From assembly GCA_015066115.1 (NCBI GenBank), contig SVOZ01000001.1:62001-126000 (forward strand): a stretch of 64,000 bases of DNA, read 5' to 3'. A program made the position numbers and the translations under genes. A model generated the notes under the pieces. That model saw only the letters and a list, made by a program, of their open reading frames with translations. It did not search any database and was not told where the DNA came from. Source of the stretch: Oscillospiraceae bacterium. GTDB lineage: Bacteria; Bacillota; Clostridia; Oscillospirales; Ruminococcaceae. Shown here one piece after another: positions 49,402-58,777 of this stretch (position 1 is its first letter; every line of letters starts with the position of its first letter).

Positions 49402-49968
49402 ATGTCCAGGAGTTTAAAAATAATTTTAAAGATAGCTGCAGCGCTTGTAATAGCCGCAATTCTCGTCGGACTTTTTGTTTATTCACAGCGCTTGTATTTA
49501 AAAAAGGCCTATCCGATTAAATACACCGAGATTGTGGAAAAATACTCAGAGGAATACGAGCTCGACCCTCATTTTGTTTATGCAATAATGAGAACCGAAA
49601 GCGACTTTACGCCGTCGGCTCAATCGTCTGTAGGCGCACGCGGGCTTATGCAGGTAACCGAGGCAACGTTTAACTGGGTAAAGAGCAGGCTTAAAGATAA
49701 TGAAAGCACCTTTGATAGTATGTACGATGCCGAAACCTCTGTTAAATACGGCGTCTACCTGCTTTCCTATTTGAAAAACACTCTTGGAAGCGAACAAAAT
49801 ATTCTCTGCGGATATCACGCAGGGGTAAACAGGGCAAAAGGCTGGCTTTCGGACTTAGAAATTTCTCAAAACGGCGAAATTATTGTTGAAAAAATTCCTT
49901 ATCCCGACACAAAACAATATGTGCAAAAGGTTATGAAAACTTATAATATCTATAAAAAGTTATATTGA
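49402..49968 (+). CDS. Lytic transglycosylase (SLT domain)
   Basis: 188 aa with an N-terminal membrane anchor (about 7-28) and a C-terminal SLT/GH23 domain. The catalytic Glu is in FVYAIMRTESDFTPSAQSS near residue 71, followed by GARGLMQVTEATFNWV and YHAGVNRAKGWL. It cleaves glycan strands of peptidoglycan outside the membrane. It follows coaE by three bases. Confidence 0.94.
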   Translation: MSRSLKIILKIAAALVIAAILVGLFVYSQRLYLKKAYPIKYTEIVEKYSEEYELDPHFVYAIMRTESDFTPSAQSSVGARGLMQVTEATFNWVKSRLKDNESTFDSMYDAETSVKYGVYLLSYLKNTLGSEQNILCGYHAGVNRAKGWLSDLEISQNGEIIVEKIPYPDTKQYVQKVMKTYNIYKKLY

Positions 49969-49984
49969 GATTGGAGAGATAGAA

Positions 49985-51385
49985 ATGGAGAAAACTGCAG
50001 GAGAGCTTTTAAAGGAAAAGCTGTTTTACACAAAAAAACATGGCGGTGAGCTTCTTACAGAGGCGGAAATAAACGAGGCTTTTGAGTTTTGCAAGGGTTA
50101 TCGTGAGTTTTTAGATTACTCCAAAACCGAAAGACGTGCTGTCCTTTTTGCTGAGCGTGTTTTGAAGGAAAATGGCTTTGTTAAGTTTGAAGGCGGCGTT
50201 AAATATAATAAAGGTGATAAGGTTTATAAAATAAACCGCGGCAAAGCAATAATTGCGGCTGTTATGGGAGAAAAGTCTCTTTCCGAGGGAGTTAAAATCT
50301 CGGCTGCTCACATCGACTCTCCCAGACTTGATTTAAAGCAGGTTCCTGTTTATGAGGACAATGAGATCGCCTATTTTAAGACCCATTATTACGGCGGCAT
50401 CAGAAAATATCAGTGGCCAACAGTTCCTCTTGCGCTTTACGGAACGGTCGTCAGGGCAGACGGATCGACTGTTGATGTTGTGATAGGCGAGAGCGAGGAT
50501 GACCCCGTTTTCTGCGTTTCCGATCTGCTTCCGCACCTTGCTCAGACCTACGCCAAAAAGCCAATGGCTGAGGCAGTCGATGCTGAGAGCCTTAACCTTA
50601 TTGTAGGCTCGCTTCCTTTCAGAGATGATAAGGCGAGTGAAAAGGTTAAGCTTAACCTTTTAAGCATTTTGTTTGAAAAATATAATATTACCGAGGCAGA
50701 TTTCCTTTCTGCAGAGCTTGAGGCAGTTCCTGCTTTTTCATCTCGCGATATCGGCTTTGATCGCTCGCTAATCGGCGCTTACGGCCACGATGACCGCGTT
50801 TGCGCCTATCCTGCGCTTATGGCGGCAGTTAATTGCATAGCCCCCGAGTACACCACCGTTACCGTTTTGACCGATAAAGAGGAGATAGGCAGCGAAGGCA
50901 ACACAGGCTTAAATTCGTCTTATCTTAAGTATTTTATTGGCGACCTTGCAGCACCCTTTAATCTTGCCGCAAGACAGGTGCTTTCAAAGAGCGAATGCCT
51001 TTCTGCTGATGTTAATGCGGCGTTTGACCCCAATTTCCCCGAGGTTTTTGAAAAGAGAAATGCAAGCTTTTTAAATTACGGCGTTGTTGTAACTAAATAT
51101 ACAGGCGCAAGAGGCAAGTCCGATACATCGGATGCTTCGGCTGAATATACAGGAAAAATCAGAAACCTTTTTGACAGTAAAAACATCATCTGGCAAACAG
51201 GTGAGCTTGGCAGGGTTGACATTGGCGGAGGCGGAACGGTTGCAAAATATATCGCAGGCCTTGATGTTGATGTTATTGATGTCGGAGTCCCTGTGCTTTC
51301 TATGCATTCTCCCTATGAGATTGTTTCCAAAATCGATGTCTATATGGCTTATAAAGCATTCTCGGCCTTCTTTGAGCAAAAATGA
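49985..51385 (+). CDS. M18 family aminopeptidase
   Basis: 466 aa di-zinc exopeptidase. Metal ligands are in SAAHIDSPRLDLK near residue 105, GAYGHDDRVCAYPAL near 262 and TDKEEIGSEGNTGLNS near 298, with the C-terminal His in VLSMHSPYEIVSK. It removes N-terminal residues, often acidic or neutral ones, from cytoplasmic peptides. Length matches the clostridial M18 subgroup. GGAGAG precedes the ATG. Confidence 0.94.
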   Translation: MEKTAGELLKEKLFYTKKHGGELLTEAEINEAFEFCKGYREFLDYSKTERRAVLFAERVLKENGFVKFEGGVKYNKGDKVYKINRGKAIIAAVMGEKSLSEGVKISAAHIDSPRLDLKQVPVYEDNEIAYFKTHYYGGIRKYQWPTVPLALYGTVVRADGSTVDVVIGESEDDPVFCVSDLLPHLAQTYAKKPMAEAVDAESLNLIVGSLPFRDDKASEKVKLNLLSILFEKYNITEADFLSAELEAVPAFSSRDIGFDRSLIGAYGHDDRVCAYPALMAAVNCIAPEYTTVTVLTDKEEIGSEGNTGLNSSYLKYFIGDLAAPFNLAARQVLSKSECLSADVNAAFDPNFPEVFEKRNASFLNYGVVVTKYTGARGKSDTSDASAEYTGKIRNLFDSKNIIWQTGELGRVDIGGGGTVAKYIAGLDVDVIDVGVPVLSMHSPYEIVSKIDVYMAYKAFSAFFEQK

Positions 51386-51387
51386 TT

Positions 51388-51418
51388 GAAATCGCCCTTG
51401 CAAAAGGGCGATTTTTTC
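51388..51418 (+). terminator. Terminator after M18 aminopeptidase
   Basis: AAATCGCCCTT / AAGGGCGATTT stem with a T run. Confidence 0.9.
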
Positions 51419-51482
51419 TTGATTTCTGAGTTTTTTTATGGTACTATATTTCCATAAACCTTTGAAAGAAAGGGATGATCTT

Positions 51483-52796
51483 ATGATAAAAAAACTAATA
51501 GCAATGATCATATCGATTTTTGTGGTCTTTGCAGTCTTTGTAGGATGTGCCGAAAATAATATGGTGTCATCTGATGTTTCATCAGCAGGGGCATCAAGCG
51601 AAATTTCATCTGATGAGGGTAATAAGGTCTCTTCAAAAATTGAAACAAGCAGCGTAAGCAGTAAAGAGTCGGATTTTTCAAGTGATAAAACAAGCAGTAA
51701 TAAAACAGTAATTATAAAATTGCCTTCAAAGCCGAGCAAAAATGAAACCTCTTCGGTTTCATCGAGCGGGGAGGTTAAAAGATATACAAACCCCGGAAAT
51801 GTAGGTATGATGTCATATTCTCTTAATATGAGCACAACGACTGCGCTTGGTAAAGATGCTGCATCTCGAGAAAAATATTTTAGAGCAATAGTTGAGGAAG
51901 GCTATTTTAACCAGTATTTAGTTAATTGCAATAACGAGCTTCTTACACATGCAGAAATTGTTGCAGAAGCAGGCGGAAGCATTTGGATTATTGCCGGAAC
52001 AAGTGTTAAGAACCTGCCGTCATACATTAATAATGTAAAAACTCAGTTTGAAAAGCTTAAAGAAGCAGAGCTTTTGGATGTTGTGAACGGATTCTTTTGG
52101 GATGAACCAACGCTTGGTAACAGAACCTCTTTAGAGGATTTTCACACCATAACAAAGACACTTTACCAGACCTTTGGCCTTAGAAATTTCCCCGTTTTCG
52201 GAACAGCTGAGTTTACAGGAAACGAAGGAAACACTTCGGTAAACCCTGGAACAAAAAAACAAACGATACTTACCACAAAAAGCCTTGAATATGTCACGGA
52301 TATGGGATTTGACTCGTATTCCATTGATGTTCGTGACGGCGCTTCAAACGGCGGTTCCAGTCAGTTTGCAAAATGGCAGGCAAGCTGTTCTAAAGATATT
52401 GTTGATGGTAAGTCATTTTACACAGAGCATAGAAAGCTGCTTCAAAAAATCGCAAATAAGCCTGTTAACTATTGGCATTGGCCAAGTGCCTGGTACGATT
52501 ATCTTTGGGGCGGACTTAACGGACTTAAATATGCTGATGAAGCCTTTTGGACCGCTCATCTCAATTTTATGGCAAATGATGTATTAGAGCAGGAAAATCC
52601 CGGTGGACTTTGTATTTATACCTTCCGCCGAGTAGATACGGACACAAATGTTGCATTTGAAAGACGAATGGATCTAAAAAATGATAGCAATGATTTTATG
52701 GTTTATCCCGATGTTGATAAATATTATATTTACAGTGAAAGATTGAGATTTTGGAAAGAAGTTTTTGATTCAAAGAAACCGAATATAATAAGATAA
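51483..52796 (+). CDS. Lipoprotein with Ser-rich linker, possible glycoside-hydrolase-like fold
   Basis: 437 aa. The signal peptide ends in a lipobox (VFVGC, Cys 21). Residues about 22-100 are a Ser/Lys/Thr-rich linker that would lift the domain off the membrane. The remaining 330 residues alternate beta and alpha (VGMMSYSLNMS, GSIWIIAGTSV, DVVNGFFWDEP, GFDSYSIDVRDG, PVNYWHWPSAWYDY), suggesting a TIM barrel; FFWDEP and the aromatic-rich segment could be active-site strands. No specific family is recognised. The ATG at 51483 follows AAAGGGATG. Confidence 0.8.
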   Translation: MIKKLIAMIISIFVVFAVFVGCAENNMVSSDVSSAGASSEISSDEGNKVSSKIETSSVSSKESDFSSDKTSSNKTVIIKLPSKPSKNETSSVSSSGEVKRYTNPGNVGMMSYSLNMSTTTALGKDAASREKYFRAIVEEGYFNQYLVNCNNELLTHAEIVAEAGGSIWIIAGTSVKNLPSYINNVKTQFEKLKEAELLDVVNGFFWDEPTLGNRTSLEDFHTITKTLYQTFGLRNFPVFGTAEFTGNEGNTSVNPGTKKQTILTTKSLEYVTDMGFDSYSIDVRDGASNGGSSQFAKWQASCSKDIVDGKSFYTEHRKLLQKIANKPVNYWHWPSAWYDYLWGGLNGLKYADEAFWTAHLNFMANDVLEQENPGGLCIYTFRRVDTDTNVAFERRMDLKNDSNDFMVYPDVDKYYIYSERLRFWKEVFDSKKPNIIR

Positions 52797-52823
52797 AAAA
52801 GGCGCCCGTCGGGCGCCTTTTTT
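52795..52823. terminator. Bidirectional terminator
   Basis: AAAAAAGGCGCCC GTC GGGCGCCTTTTTT, symmetric, between convergent lipoprotein and NERD genes. Confidence 0.92.
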
Positions 52824-52834
52824 ATAATTGAGGA

Positions 52835-53560
52835 TTATTTACAATGTGAAAAAATGTAGTTTTTAATTCGTTTTATCTGCCTTGGTGTAAGCTTCTCTTT
52901 TTTGCCTTGGCAAATAAAATCTAAAAGCTTGTTGTCTCCTCTTTGAGACTTTGAAAAAACAGAAATATTGCAACTGCCGCTTAGATTAACCTCGGCTTTG
53001 GGACTTGAAAAATAAACACAACCCGAAACTATATTATATATTTTCTTTTCAAATAAAAGCTCTGAAAGCAGTTTTGAATGCGTTGCAACCTGAAATAGGG
53101 GGTTGTAAATTTCCTTTCTTTCATAGCTTGAATTTGAGAGATTTTTTGTTTTGTAAAGATACCTGTCATTAACATTTCCGCAAATACTGCCGCTTAGATT
53201 TTTACATTCAATTATAAAAATTCCGGTCGGCCCGACCACAATGTAGTCGATCTGTGCCGTTTTGTTTTTTACACAAAGGGTAACATCGCAAATAACAAAG
53301 TAGACGTCGGGCAAAAGTGAAAGTGTTTCAAGGGTGTTTTCTTCGCCTTTTACACCTGCCAAAAGAATTCCTACCTGCTTTTTAAGCCTTATTATCAGCA
53401 CAAGCAGAAAGGGAATGATTATAAGAGAAATACCGTAGGTGTAAAAAGCTAAAACCGCGCAAAAGATAACTGCTGCTATACATAGATATAGCAGCAGATT
53501 GTGTTTAAAATAACCTTGTTTAACTGTGTTGATAATATGACGGCGAACTATTTTTGCCAT
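52835..53560 (-). CDS. NERD domain membrane protein
   Basis: 241 aa. Two adjacent hydrophobic helices (about 20-58) anchor a nuclease-related (NERD) domain. The NERD core shows GVKGEENTLETL, DYIVVGPTGIFIIECKNLSG with the E-x-K motif, and a C-terminal segment of basic residues. NERD proteins are thought to act on nucleic acid, mostly without experimental proof. The ATG at 53560 is chosen over the track start inside the DHHW gene. It ends the holA-rnmV-MBOAT-DHHW run. Confidence 0.88.
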   Translation of the reverse strand: MAKIVRRHIINTVKQGYFKHNLLLYLCIAAVIFCAVLAFYTYGISLIIIPFLLVLIIRLKKQVGILLAGVKGEENTLETLSLLPDVYFVICDVTLCVKNKTAQIDYIVVGPTGIFIIECKNLSGSICGNVNDRYLYKTKNLSNSSYERKEIYNPLFQVATHSKLLSELLFEKKIYNIVSGCVYFSSPKAEVNLSGSCNISVFSKSQRGDNKLLDFICQGKKEKLTPRQIKRIKNYIFSHCK

Positions 53561-53573
53561 TAAAATCAGCCTT

Positions 53574-54707
53574 TCAGTCTCCGAGCTTTGAAATATCCGA
53601 AGCGTTTGCAACACTGTCAATATTGTACAGAAGCAGAACATTGTCATAGCTGTCAATGTCGGCAAGCTCGCGATAATTTAAGTTTGTGTAGCGCAAATCA
53701 ATAAGCTTTATTTCTGAGTAGTGAAGCGACAAAAATGGAACTAAACTGTGCGCAAACGAATCCTTAAAAATCAGAAGCTTTTTGTTGTTCTGAACATTTG
53801 TTTTTATGGTAACCTCAGGCTGAACCTGACCCAAAAACACCGAATATTTATCCTTTTTATTAAGCCAATCTCTGAAATATAAGCTGTCGTAGCTCTTTTG
53901 CTGCTTGCCGTCGTTTACAATAACCTCTGTAACCTTAAGCTCAGAGGAGGCAAGAGAATAAATGTCAATTGTGTCGGGGTCAACAGAAATTTTCGATTTT
54001 GAAGAAAATGTTCCGTAAAAATCATTCGAGGCGTGCTCAATATCAAATTGGTTTTTGTTGTATGGCTTGAAATCTAAGGCGGTTGCAATCTGATGATAGG
54101 CATAATATGCACCGAGCGAGGTCCAGTGATGGTCTGTATTGTAATAAATGTATTGGTCGCGGTTTGATAAAAGCGGCGTGTGAATATCTATGCCATAGAC
54201 ATTTTTATCAAGTGAGGCATAAAACTCGTCTATCACCTTTTTTTGTGACCAGGTGCTTTTTTGATAGGGAAGCGAATCTGAGTATATGTCAAGCGCAGTC
54301 GGCGCAATTGCCATATAAACCTTTGTGCCTTGGTTGTTTTCTGTAAAGGTTAAAATTCCGTCAATGTTTCTTGCAAGCCTATTTTGAGAGGGAACACCAA
54401 GGTCTTCAACAAGGGTGTCCTTGTTTGTGAGCAGAATGGAATTGTTTTCTTTTTTCATAGTCAGCAGTTCTATATTTGACTTAAGATTTACCCAGAAGTT
54501 TCTGCCGAAAAAGTGGTCAGAAACATAGGAATCAAATCCGTTCATAAAGGATTTATCCAAAACAGCCGAGCCTGAAAACGAAGGAAACTGTGCAAGATTG
54601 CGGTTTTCTTCCTCAGAAAAGGAGGCTTTTTTTGAAAAGGCAGTTATCAGTGGAAATACAACTAAAATAACAGAGAATAAAACTGCCAGCAGCTTTTTTC
54701 CATTCAT
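53574..54707 (-). CDS. DHHW family protein (AlgX/AlgJ-like acetyltransfer partner)
   Basis: 377 aa with an N-terminal membrane anchor or signal (about 5-24). The family-naming motif is YYNTDHHWTSLGAYYAYHQI near residue 190, and a Ser-containing KDSFAHSLVPFL near 310 completes an SGNH-like catalytic set. Together with the MBOAT protein immediately upstream it would transfer acetyl groups onto an extracellular polysaccharide or wall polymer. The substrate is unknown. Confidence 0.92.
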   Translation of the reverse strand: MNGKKLLAVLFSVILVVFPLITAFSKKASFSEEENRNLAQFPSFSGSAVLDKSFMNGFDSYVSDHFFGRNFWVNLKSNIELLTMKKENNSILLTNKDTLVEDLGVPSQNRLARNIDGILTFTENNQGTKVYMAIAPTALDIYSDSLPYQKSTWSQKKVIDEFYASLDKNVYGIDIHTPLLSNRDQYIYYNTDHHWTSLGAYYAYHQIATALDFKPYNKNQFDIEHASNDFYGTFSSKSKISVDPDTIDIYSLASSELKVTEVIVNDGKQQKSYDSLYFRDWLNKKDKYSVFLGQVQPEVTIKTNVQNNKKLLIFKDSFAHSLVPFLSLHYSEIKLIDLRYTNLNYRELADIDSYDNVLLLYNIDSVANASDISKLGD

Positions 54708-54724
54708 AAAAAATCCTCCTTTAC

Positions 54725-56131
54725 TTAAAATCTGAAATATAAAAATGGATTGTATGTTGCATCAACGAGATATGCCGTGCAAATAATAAGCAGGATTATT
54801 GAAATTGCGGGAGCAACATATTCCGAAGTCTTTGGAAATTTCGCTTTGAGTTTTTCAAAAAGCTTTTGAGATCTGTCACTTGAAAAGAAGATGCATATAG
54901 CAAAAATTACAATGTAGGAAAGCAGATAATAAAGGGTGTTTGAATCTGCAAATGCAGTGGCGTTGCCGCCGAACATTGCCCCAAAATAAAGCCAGACATT
55001 AGAAAGCATGTCAAACTCGAACATTACCCATCCGAAAACAACTAAAATAAATGAATAGGCGACCTGCAAAAATGCAGGAAGTTTCTTTAGAAGGTCTCCC
55101 AAGAAAAGCCTCTCTAAAATTATTATCACACCGAAATAAACGCCCCAAAGAACAAAATTCCAACTTGCACCATGCCAAAAGCCTGTAAGCATCCAGGTTA
55201 TAAAGAGGTTTATTACCGTGCGCGAAAGCCCTTTTCGGTTTCCGCCGAGAGGAATGTAAACATAGCTTTTAAACCAAGAACCGAGAGTGATGTGCCATCT
55301 TCTCCAAAATTCCGAAATGCTCTTTGAAACATAGGGGAAATTGAAGTTTTCGGGGAAGTTAAAGCCGAGCATTTTTCCCATACCAACCGCCATATCAGAA
55401 TATCCCGAAAAATCAAAATAGATCTGGAAGGTAAATGCGAGTATTCCAAGCCAGGCAGTTGCGGCAGGTAGAGAGGTGATTTCCTGAGCCTTAATTGTTG
55501 ACCATAGAGCACCGATGTTGTTTGCAAGCAGCACCTTTTTTGCAAGGCCTTTGATAAATATCTTAACGCCCTCGCCAAAAAGGTCGACACTTATAGTTCT
55601 ATGGTCAATTTCATTTTGAACATCTGAATAACGAACTATCGGACCCGCAACGATTTGCGGGAAAAGCGTAACATAGGTTGCAAAGGTAACAGGATTTTTC
55701 TGCACAGGAATGTTGCGCATATAAAGGTCGATGGTGTAGGACATGCTCTGGAAGGTGTAAAAGGAAATTCCGATAGGAAGCATAATTTCGGGAACCGGAA
55801 TAGATGTGCCGAAAATAGAGTTTGCGGTGTTAACAAAAAATCCGCTGTATTTAAAAACTGATAAAAGCCCAACGTTCATTGCAATAGAGGCTATAAGGCA
55901 CAAGCGGCGAATTGCCGGTTTGTCATCGAATTTAGACATTATAAGGCCTGCTGTGTAGTCAATAAGGGTGGAAAGAACCATTATCCAAAGGTAAATCGGC
56001 TCGCCCCAGGCATAGAACAAAAGACCTGCAATGAACATAACAGGGTTTCTAAGAACTTTTGGTACGAGGAAATATATTCCGAGAACTATCGGAAGATATA
56101 CATAAATAAATGTAAGGCTTGAGAATACCAC
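54725..56131 (-). CDS. MBOAT family O-acyltransferase (AlgI/DltB-like)
   Basis: 468 aa polytopic membrane protein. PQIVAGPIVRYSDVQNEI near residue 150, YFDFSGYSDMAVGMGKMLGF near 238, FWRRWHITLGSWFKSYVYIP near 275 and the MBOAT histidine in LTGFWHGASWNF near 320 are diagnostic. It passes acyl groups across the membrane to the DHHW partner 17 bases downstream, as in alginate acetylation. Confidence 0.95.
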   Translation of the reverse strand: MVFSSLTFIYVYLPIVLGIYFLVPKVLRNPVMFIAGLLFYAWGEPIYLWIMVLSTLIDYTAGLIMSKFDDKPAIRRLCLIASIAMNVGLLSVFKYSGFFVNTANSIFGTSIPVPEIMLPIGISFYTFQSMSYTIDLYMRNIPVQKNPVTFATYVTLFPQIVAGPIVRYSDVQNEIDHRTISVDLFGEGVKIFIKGLAKKVLLANNIGALWSTIKAQEITSLPAATAWLGILAFTFQIYFDFSGYSDMAVGMGKMLGFNFPENFNFPYVSKSISEFWRRWHITLGSWFKSYVYIPLGGNRKGLSRTVINLFITWMLTGFWHGASWNFVLWGVYFGVIIILERLFLGDLLKKLPAFLQVAYSFILVVFGWVMFEFDMLSNVWLYFGAMFGGNATAFADSNTLYYLLSYIVIFAICIFFSSDRSQKLFEKLKAKFPKTSEYVAPAISIILLIICTAYLVDATYNPFLYFRF

Positions 56132-56145
56132 CTAAAAATGCCTCC

Positions 56146-56739
56146 TTATTTTAAGTCAATAGAATTTGCGAGTTTAATAAAATCCTCTTTTGATATTATA
56201 GACGAAAGAATGTCGGGCAGCGAGTTTGCGCTAATGTGAGAGGGAAGACTGAGTTTTTTTAAAAGCTCAGCGCGTTTTTTGCTGCTGTCCTTTCCTCCGC
56301 TTAAGCCTAAAGTGTAAAGATCAAGCTTTGTAATCTTTTCCTCGCAAGCCTCTGTGATTTTGCTGTCTGTAACGCCTGCTCGAGAGAGAGCTAAAAGAAT
56401 ATCATCCTGAGAAATTCCCTCAACGCCCAAAAGCCCTTCCTTTGACTTGCGTGCTTTTCTCTTTTCTTTTCCTTCAATATCGGGAATGTAGGCATCAATA
56501 ACAGTTCCGATTTTTATTTTGTTTTTTATAAAGTTTCTTATGCGGAAACCTGCAAAATCGCTGTCTGTCATAATAATAATTCCGCACTTTTCTGCCAAAA
56601 TCCGCAAAAGATTTATTTTTTCCTCGTTTGAGAAGATCTTAAACCCATCGGTTTCAATAATGGTTGCGTCAAGAATGGAGGAAAGCTTTATTTTGTCGTA
56701 CCTTCCTTCAACAACAACCGCTTGACTTAACTTTATCAT
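56146..56739 (-). CDS. rnmV: Ribonuclease M5 (toprim domain)
   Basis: 197 aa. The N-terminal toprim domain has the catalytic Glu in VVVEGRYDKIKL near residue 12 and the DxD pair in IIMTDSDFAGFRIRNF near 58; a DUF4093-type C-terminal domain follows. RNase M5 matures 5S rRNA in Firmicutes. It is usually beside ksgA or tatD; here it follows holA by one base and precedes the MBOAT gene, an unusual neighbourhood. Confidence 0.92.
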   Translation of the reverse strand: MIKLSQAVVVEGRYDKIKLSSILDATIIETDGFKIFSNEEKINLLRILAEKCGIIIMTDSDFAGFRIRNFIKNKIKIGTVIDAYIPDIEGKEKRKARKSKEGLLGVEGISQDDILLALSRAGVTDSKITEACEEKITKLDLYTLGLSGGKDSSKKRAELLKKLSLPSHISANSLPDILSSIISKEDFIKLANSIDLK

Positions 56740-56740
56740 A

Positions 56741-57787
56741 TTATCTTAACACAGACTCGTTATAGCCTGTAATTGCTACAAGAGTTCTCTCCATAACGGT
56801 TTTTTTGTCATCCTTGGTGCTTTTTAGGGTAACATCAGCTTGAGATAGCAGGGAAATGGCATTTTTCAAAAAGCCAAGAGAACATTTTGGAGCGTCATAT
56901 CCTGCACCGCGCAATTTGTAATCCTTGCCCTTGTAGTTAAAGCTGTCCTTAAGTTCGGAAACAGAGTGGTTGTATTTTTGCATCATCTTGACTCTGTAAA
57001 TGTCAAGGAACGAGGATGCAAGAGCAGAGTTTATTGCAATTGCTTCAACCTGCTGTAAAAATAAGGAATCAAGGATATAAAGCGCCTTATTAGTTTGCTT
57101 GTTTATAAGCTGTTTTACTATTTCATAAGCCTTGTAATCGAGCTGACGGGCGGTTAAATGCTCAATGGCATCCAAAGTGATAACTCCATCAGATTTTTCA
57201 AGTGCAAAGGCACAAAGCTTTACAAGGTCGTTTTCAATTAAAAGCATATCATTAAGGCACCTGTCAGCAAAATCGGCGGCAAGAGAAGGCTCTATGCTGC
57301 AGCCGTGCTTCTTTGCGGTGCTTGTTATCATTGAAATAACATCATTTTGTGATTTTTCAGCGCATTCAACAACAATTCCGCTTTCCTCAATGGTCTTAAC
57401 AAACTTTGCCCATTTTGCAGAGGAGCGGGTGTTTACCTCATGACTTTTTACTATGAAAACAAGTGCAGTAGAGTCGGGCTTTTGAGAAACTATGCTGTAA
57501 AGTATTTCACCTTGCTGGGTGGAAAATCGCTCAATGTCAGGATTTCTTACACAAACACATTTGTCCTCAGAGAAAAAGGAAACACTTACACATTCTTCAT
57601 GTAATTTTTGAAAATCAAGAGCCTGTCCGTCAAATAAAATCGGCTCGGCTTGCGGCGAGACTGCCTTTATAATGCGGCGGTAACAGATGTTTTTTGAATA
57701 TTCGTCAGGTCCGTATAAAAGAAACAGAGAGGCGCTGTTTCCGCCTTTAATAAAGGATATAAGTTCTTTTTCACTAAGTTTGGGCAA
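56741..57787 (-). CDS. holA: DNA polymerase III subunit delta HolA
   Basis: 348 aa. The clamp-loader delta subunit opens the beta sliding clamp. The N-terminal region has LFLLYGPDEYSKNICYRRI-like sequence near residue 18, lacking a true P loop as expected. The middle LKDSFNYKGKDYKLRGA-type segment and collar helices match the family, and length is normal. The start ATG is preceded by AAGGAGTG. Confidence 0.92.
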   Translation of the reverse strand: MPKLSEKELISFIKGGNSASLFLLYGPDEYSKNICYRRIIKAVSPQAEPILFDGQALDFQKLHEECVSVSFFSEDKCVCVRNPDIERFSTQQGEILYSIVSQKPDSTALVFIVKSHEVNTRSSAKWAKFVKTIEESGIVVECAEKSQNDVISMITSTAKKHGCSIEPSLAADFADRCLNDMLLIENDLVKLCAFALEKSDGVITLDAIEHLTARQLDYKAYEIVKQLINKQTNKALYILDSLFLQQVEAIAINSALASSFLDIYRVKMMQKYNHSVSELKDSFNYKGKDYKLRGAGYDAPKCSLGFLKNAISLLSQADVTLKSTKDDKKTVMERTLVAITGYNESVLR

Positions 57788-57865
57788 CGCTTCTCACTCC
57801 TTTTTTTAAATAATCAAATTATATTATACATTATTTTAAATTGAAAAACAATGATAAAATGTTGT

Positions 57866-58687
57866 TTAGTTTAGTTTTGTTCTTATGTAATGAAATAGAT
57901 ACTGCTGAGCAATTCCGCCGTATTCTTTAAAAAATTCAGGAACGCCGTCCGGATAAAATTCCTCTAAAGCTTTTTTGATCCACACATCCTTTGGAAAGGC
58001 ATCTAACTTGTGAAATCCAAAAAGCAAAACACAGTCGGCAACCTTTGGGCCGACTCCTTTTATTTTCATAAGCATCTGACGGGCAGTTTCTGTGTCAGCG
58101 GCAACAATTTTATCAAAATCCACCTCTTTATTCGACACCTTTTGCGCCGCATCAATAATATACTTAGCACGAAAACCTGAACGGATCGGGGCAAGATCAT
58201 CTAAAGAGAGGGCGGCAATGCGCTCGACGCTCGGAAAGGAATAATGACCATTTCCGATGTCATCGCCAAAATTTTGGCATAGACGCTCGATTATTCCTGT
58301 AATGCGCTTTATGTTGTTATTCTGCGATAAAATAAAGGAACAAAGGGTTTCCCAATAGGGCTGGCGAAGTATTCTTATTCCGCCTGCGTATTTTATCGCT
58401 TCGGCCATGGTTTTATCTTGACTTAAATCAAAATTTATTTTATCATAATCTCTGTCGAAATCGAAAAATTCTGTTACGTCATTTTCTGAAATTTCGCTGT
58501 CAGAAGAGGCGATAAGCAGATTATTGTCGATTGTAAACTCAAAATATTTATTAAAAGCAACGCCGCAATATTTTCCCTCGTCTTTTTGCGAAAAACGAAA
58601 ACACTGACCGCAGTTAAGTGTTTGTCCCAAATTAAAATATTTCGGCACCTTAAGCTTAACTGTATAACTTTTCACAGCGCTTTTCAT
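57866..58687 (-). CDS. OGG1-type 8-oxoguanine DNA glycosylase/AP lyase
   Basis: 273 aa HhH-GPD glycosylase. The helix-hairpin-helix is MKIKGVGPKVADCVLLFG near residue 212; a Lys in VWIKKAL and an Asp in FPKDVWI match the catalytic Lys/Asp arrangement of OGG1 within a few residues of the family alignment. LNCGQCFRFSQKDEG near 24 is the N-terminal OGG motif. It excises oxidised guanine. GGAGG precedes the ATG. Confidence 0.9.
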   Translation of the reverse strand: MKSAVKSYTVKLKVPKYFNLGQTLNCGQCFRFSQKDEGKYCGVAFNKYFEFTIDNNLLIASSDSEISENDVTEFFDFDRDYDKINFDLSQDKTMAEAIKYAGGIRILRQPYWETLCSFILSQNNNIKRITGIIERLCQNFGDDIGNGHYSFPSVERIAALSLDDLAPIRSGFRAKYIIDAAQKVSNKEVDFDKIVAADTETARQMLMKIKGVGPKVADCVLLFGFHKLDAFPKDVWIKKALEEFYPDGVPEFFKEYGGIAQQYLFHYIRTKLN

Positions 58688-58777
58688 ATGTTTCCTCCAA
58701 AAATTTAAATTACATATTCCATTATATCAAAAATGTGTTATAATTGAAATAGAATTTTTTTCAAAAAGGTGATTTTT

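Noticed and set aside
51071-51835. 254-aa minus-strand ORF across the M18/lipoprotein junction
   Set aside because: It spans the terminator and parts of two well-supported plus-strand genes; the Ser/Leu-rich sequence is the complement of the Ser-rich linker.
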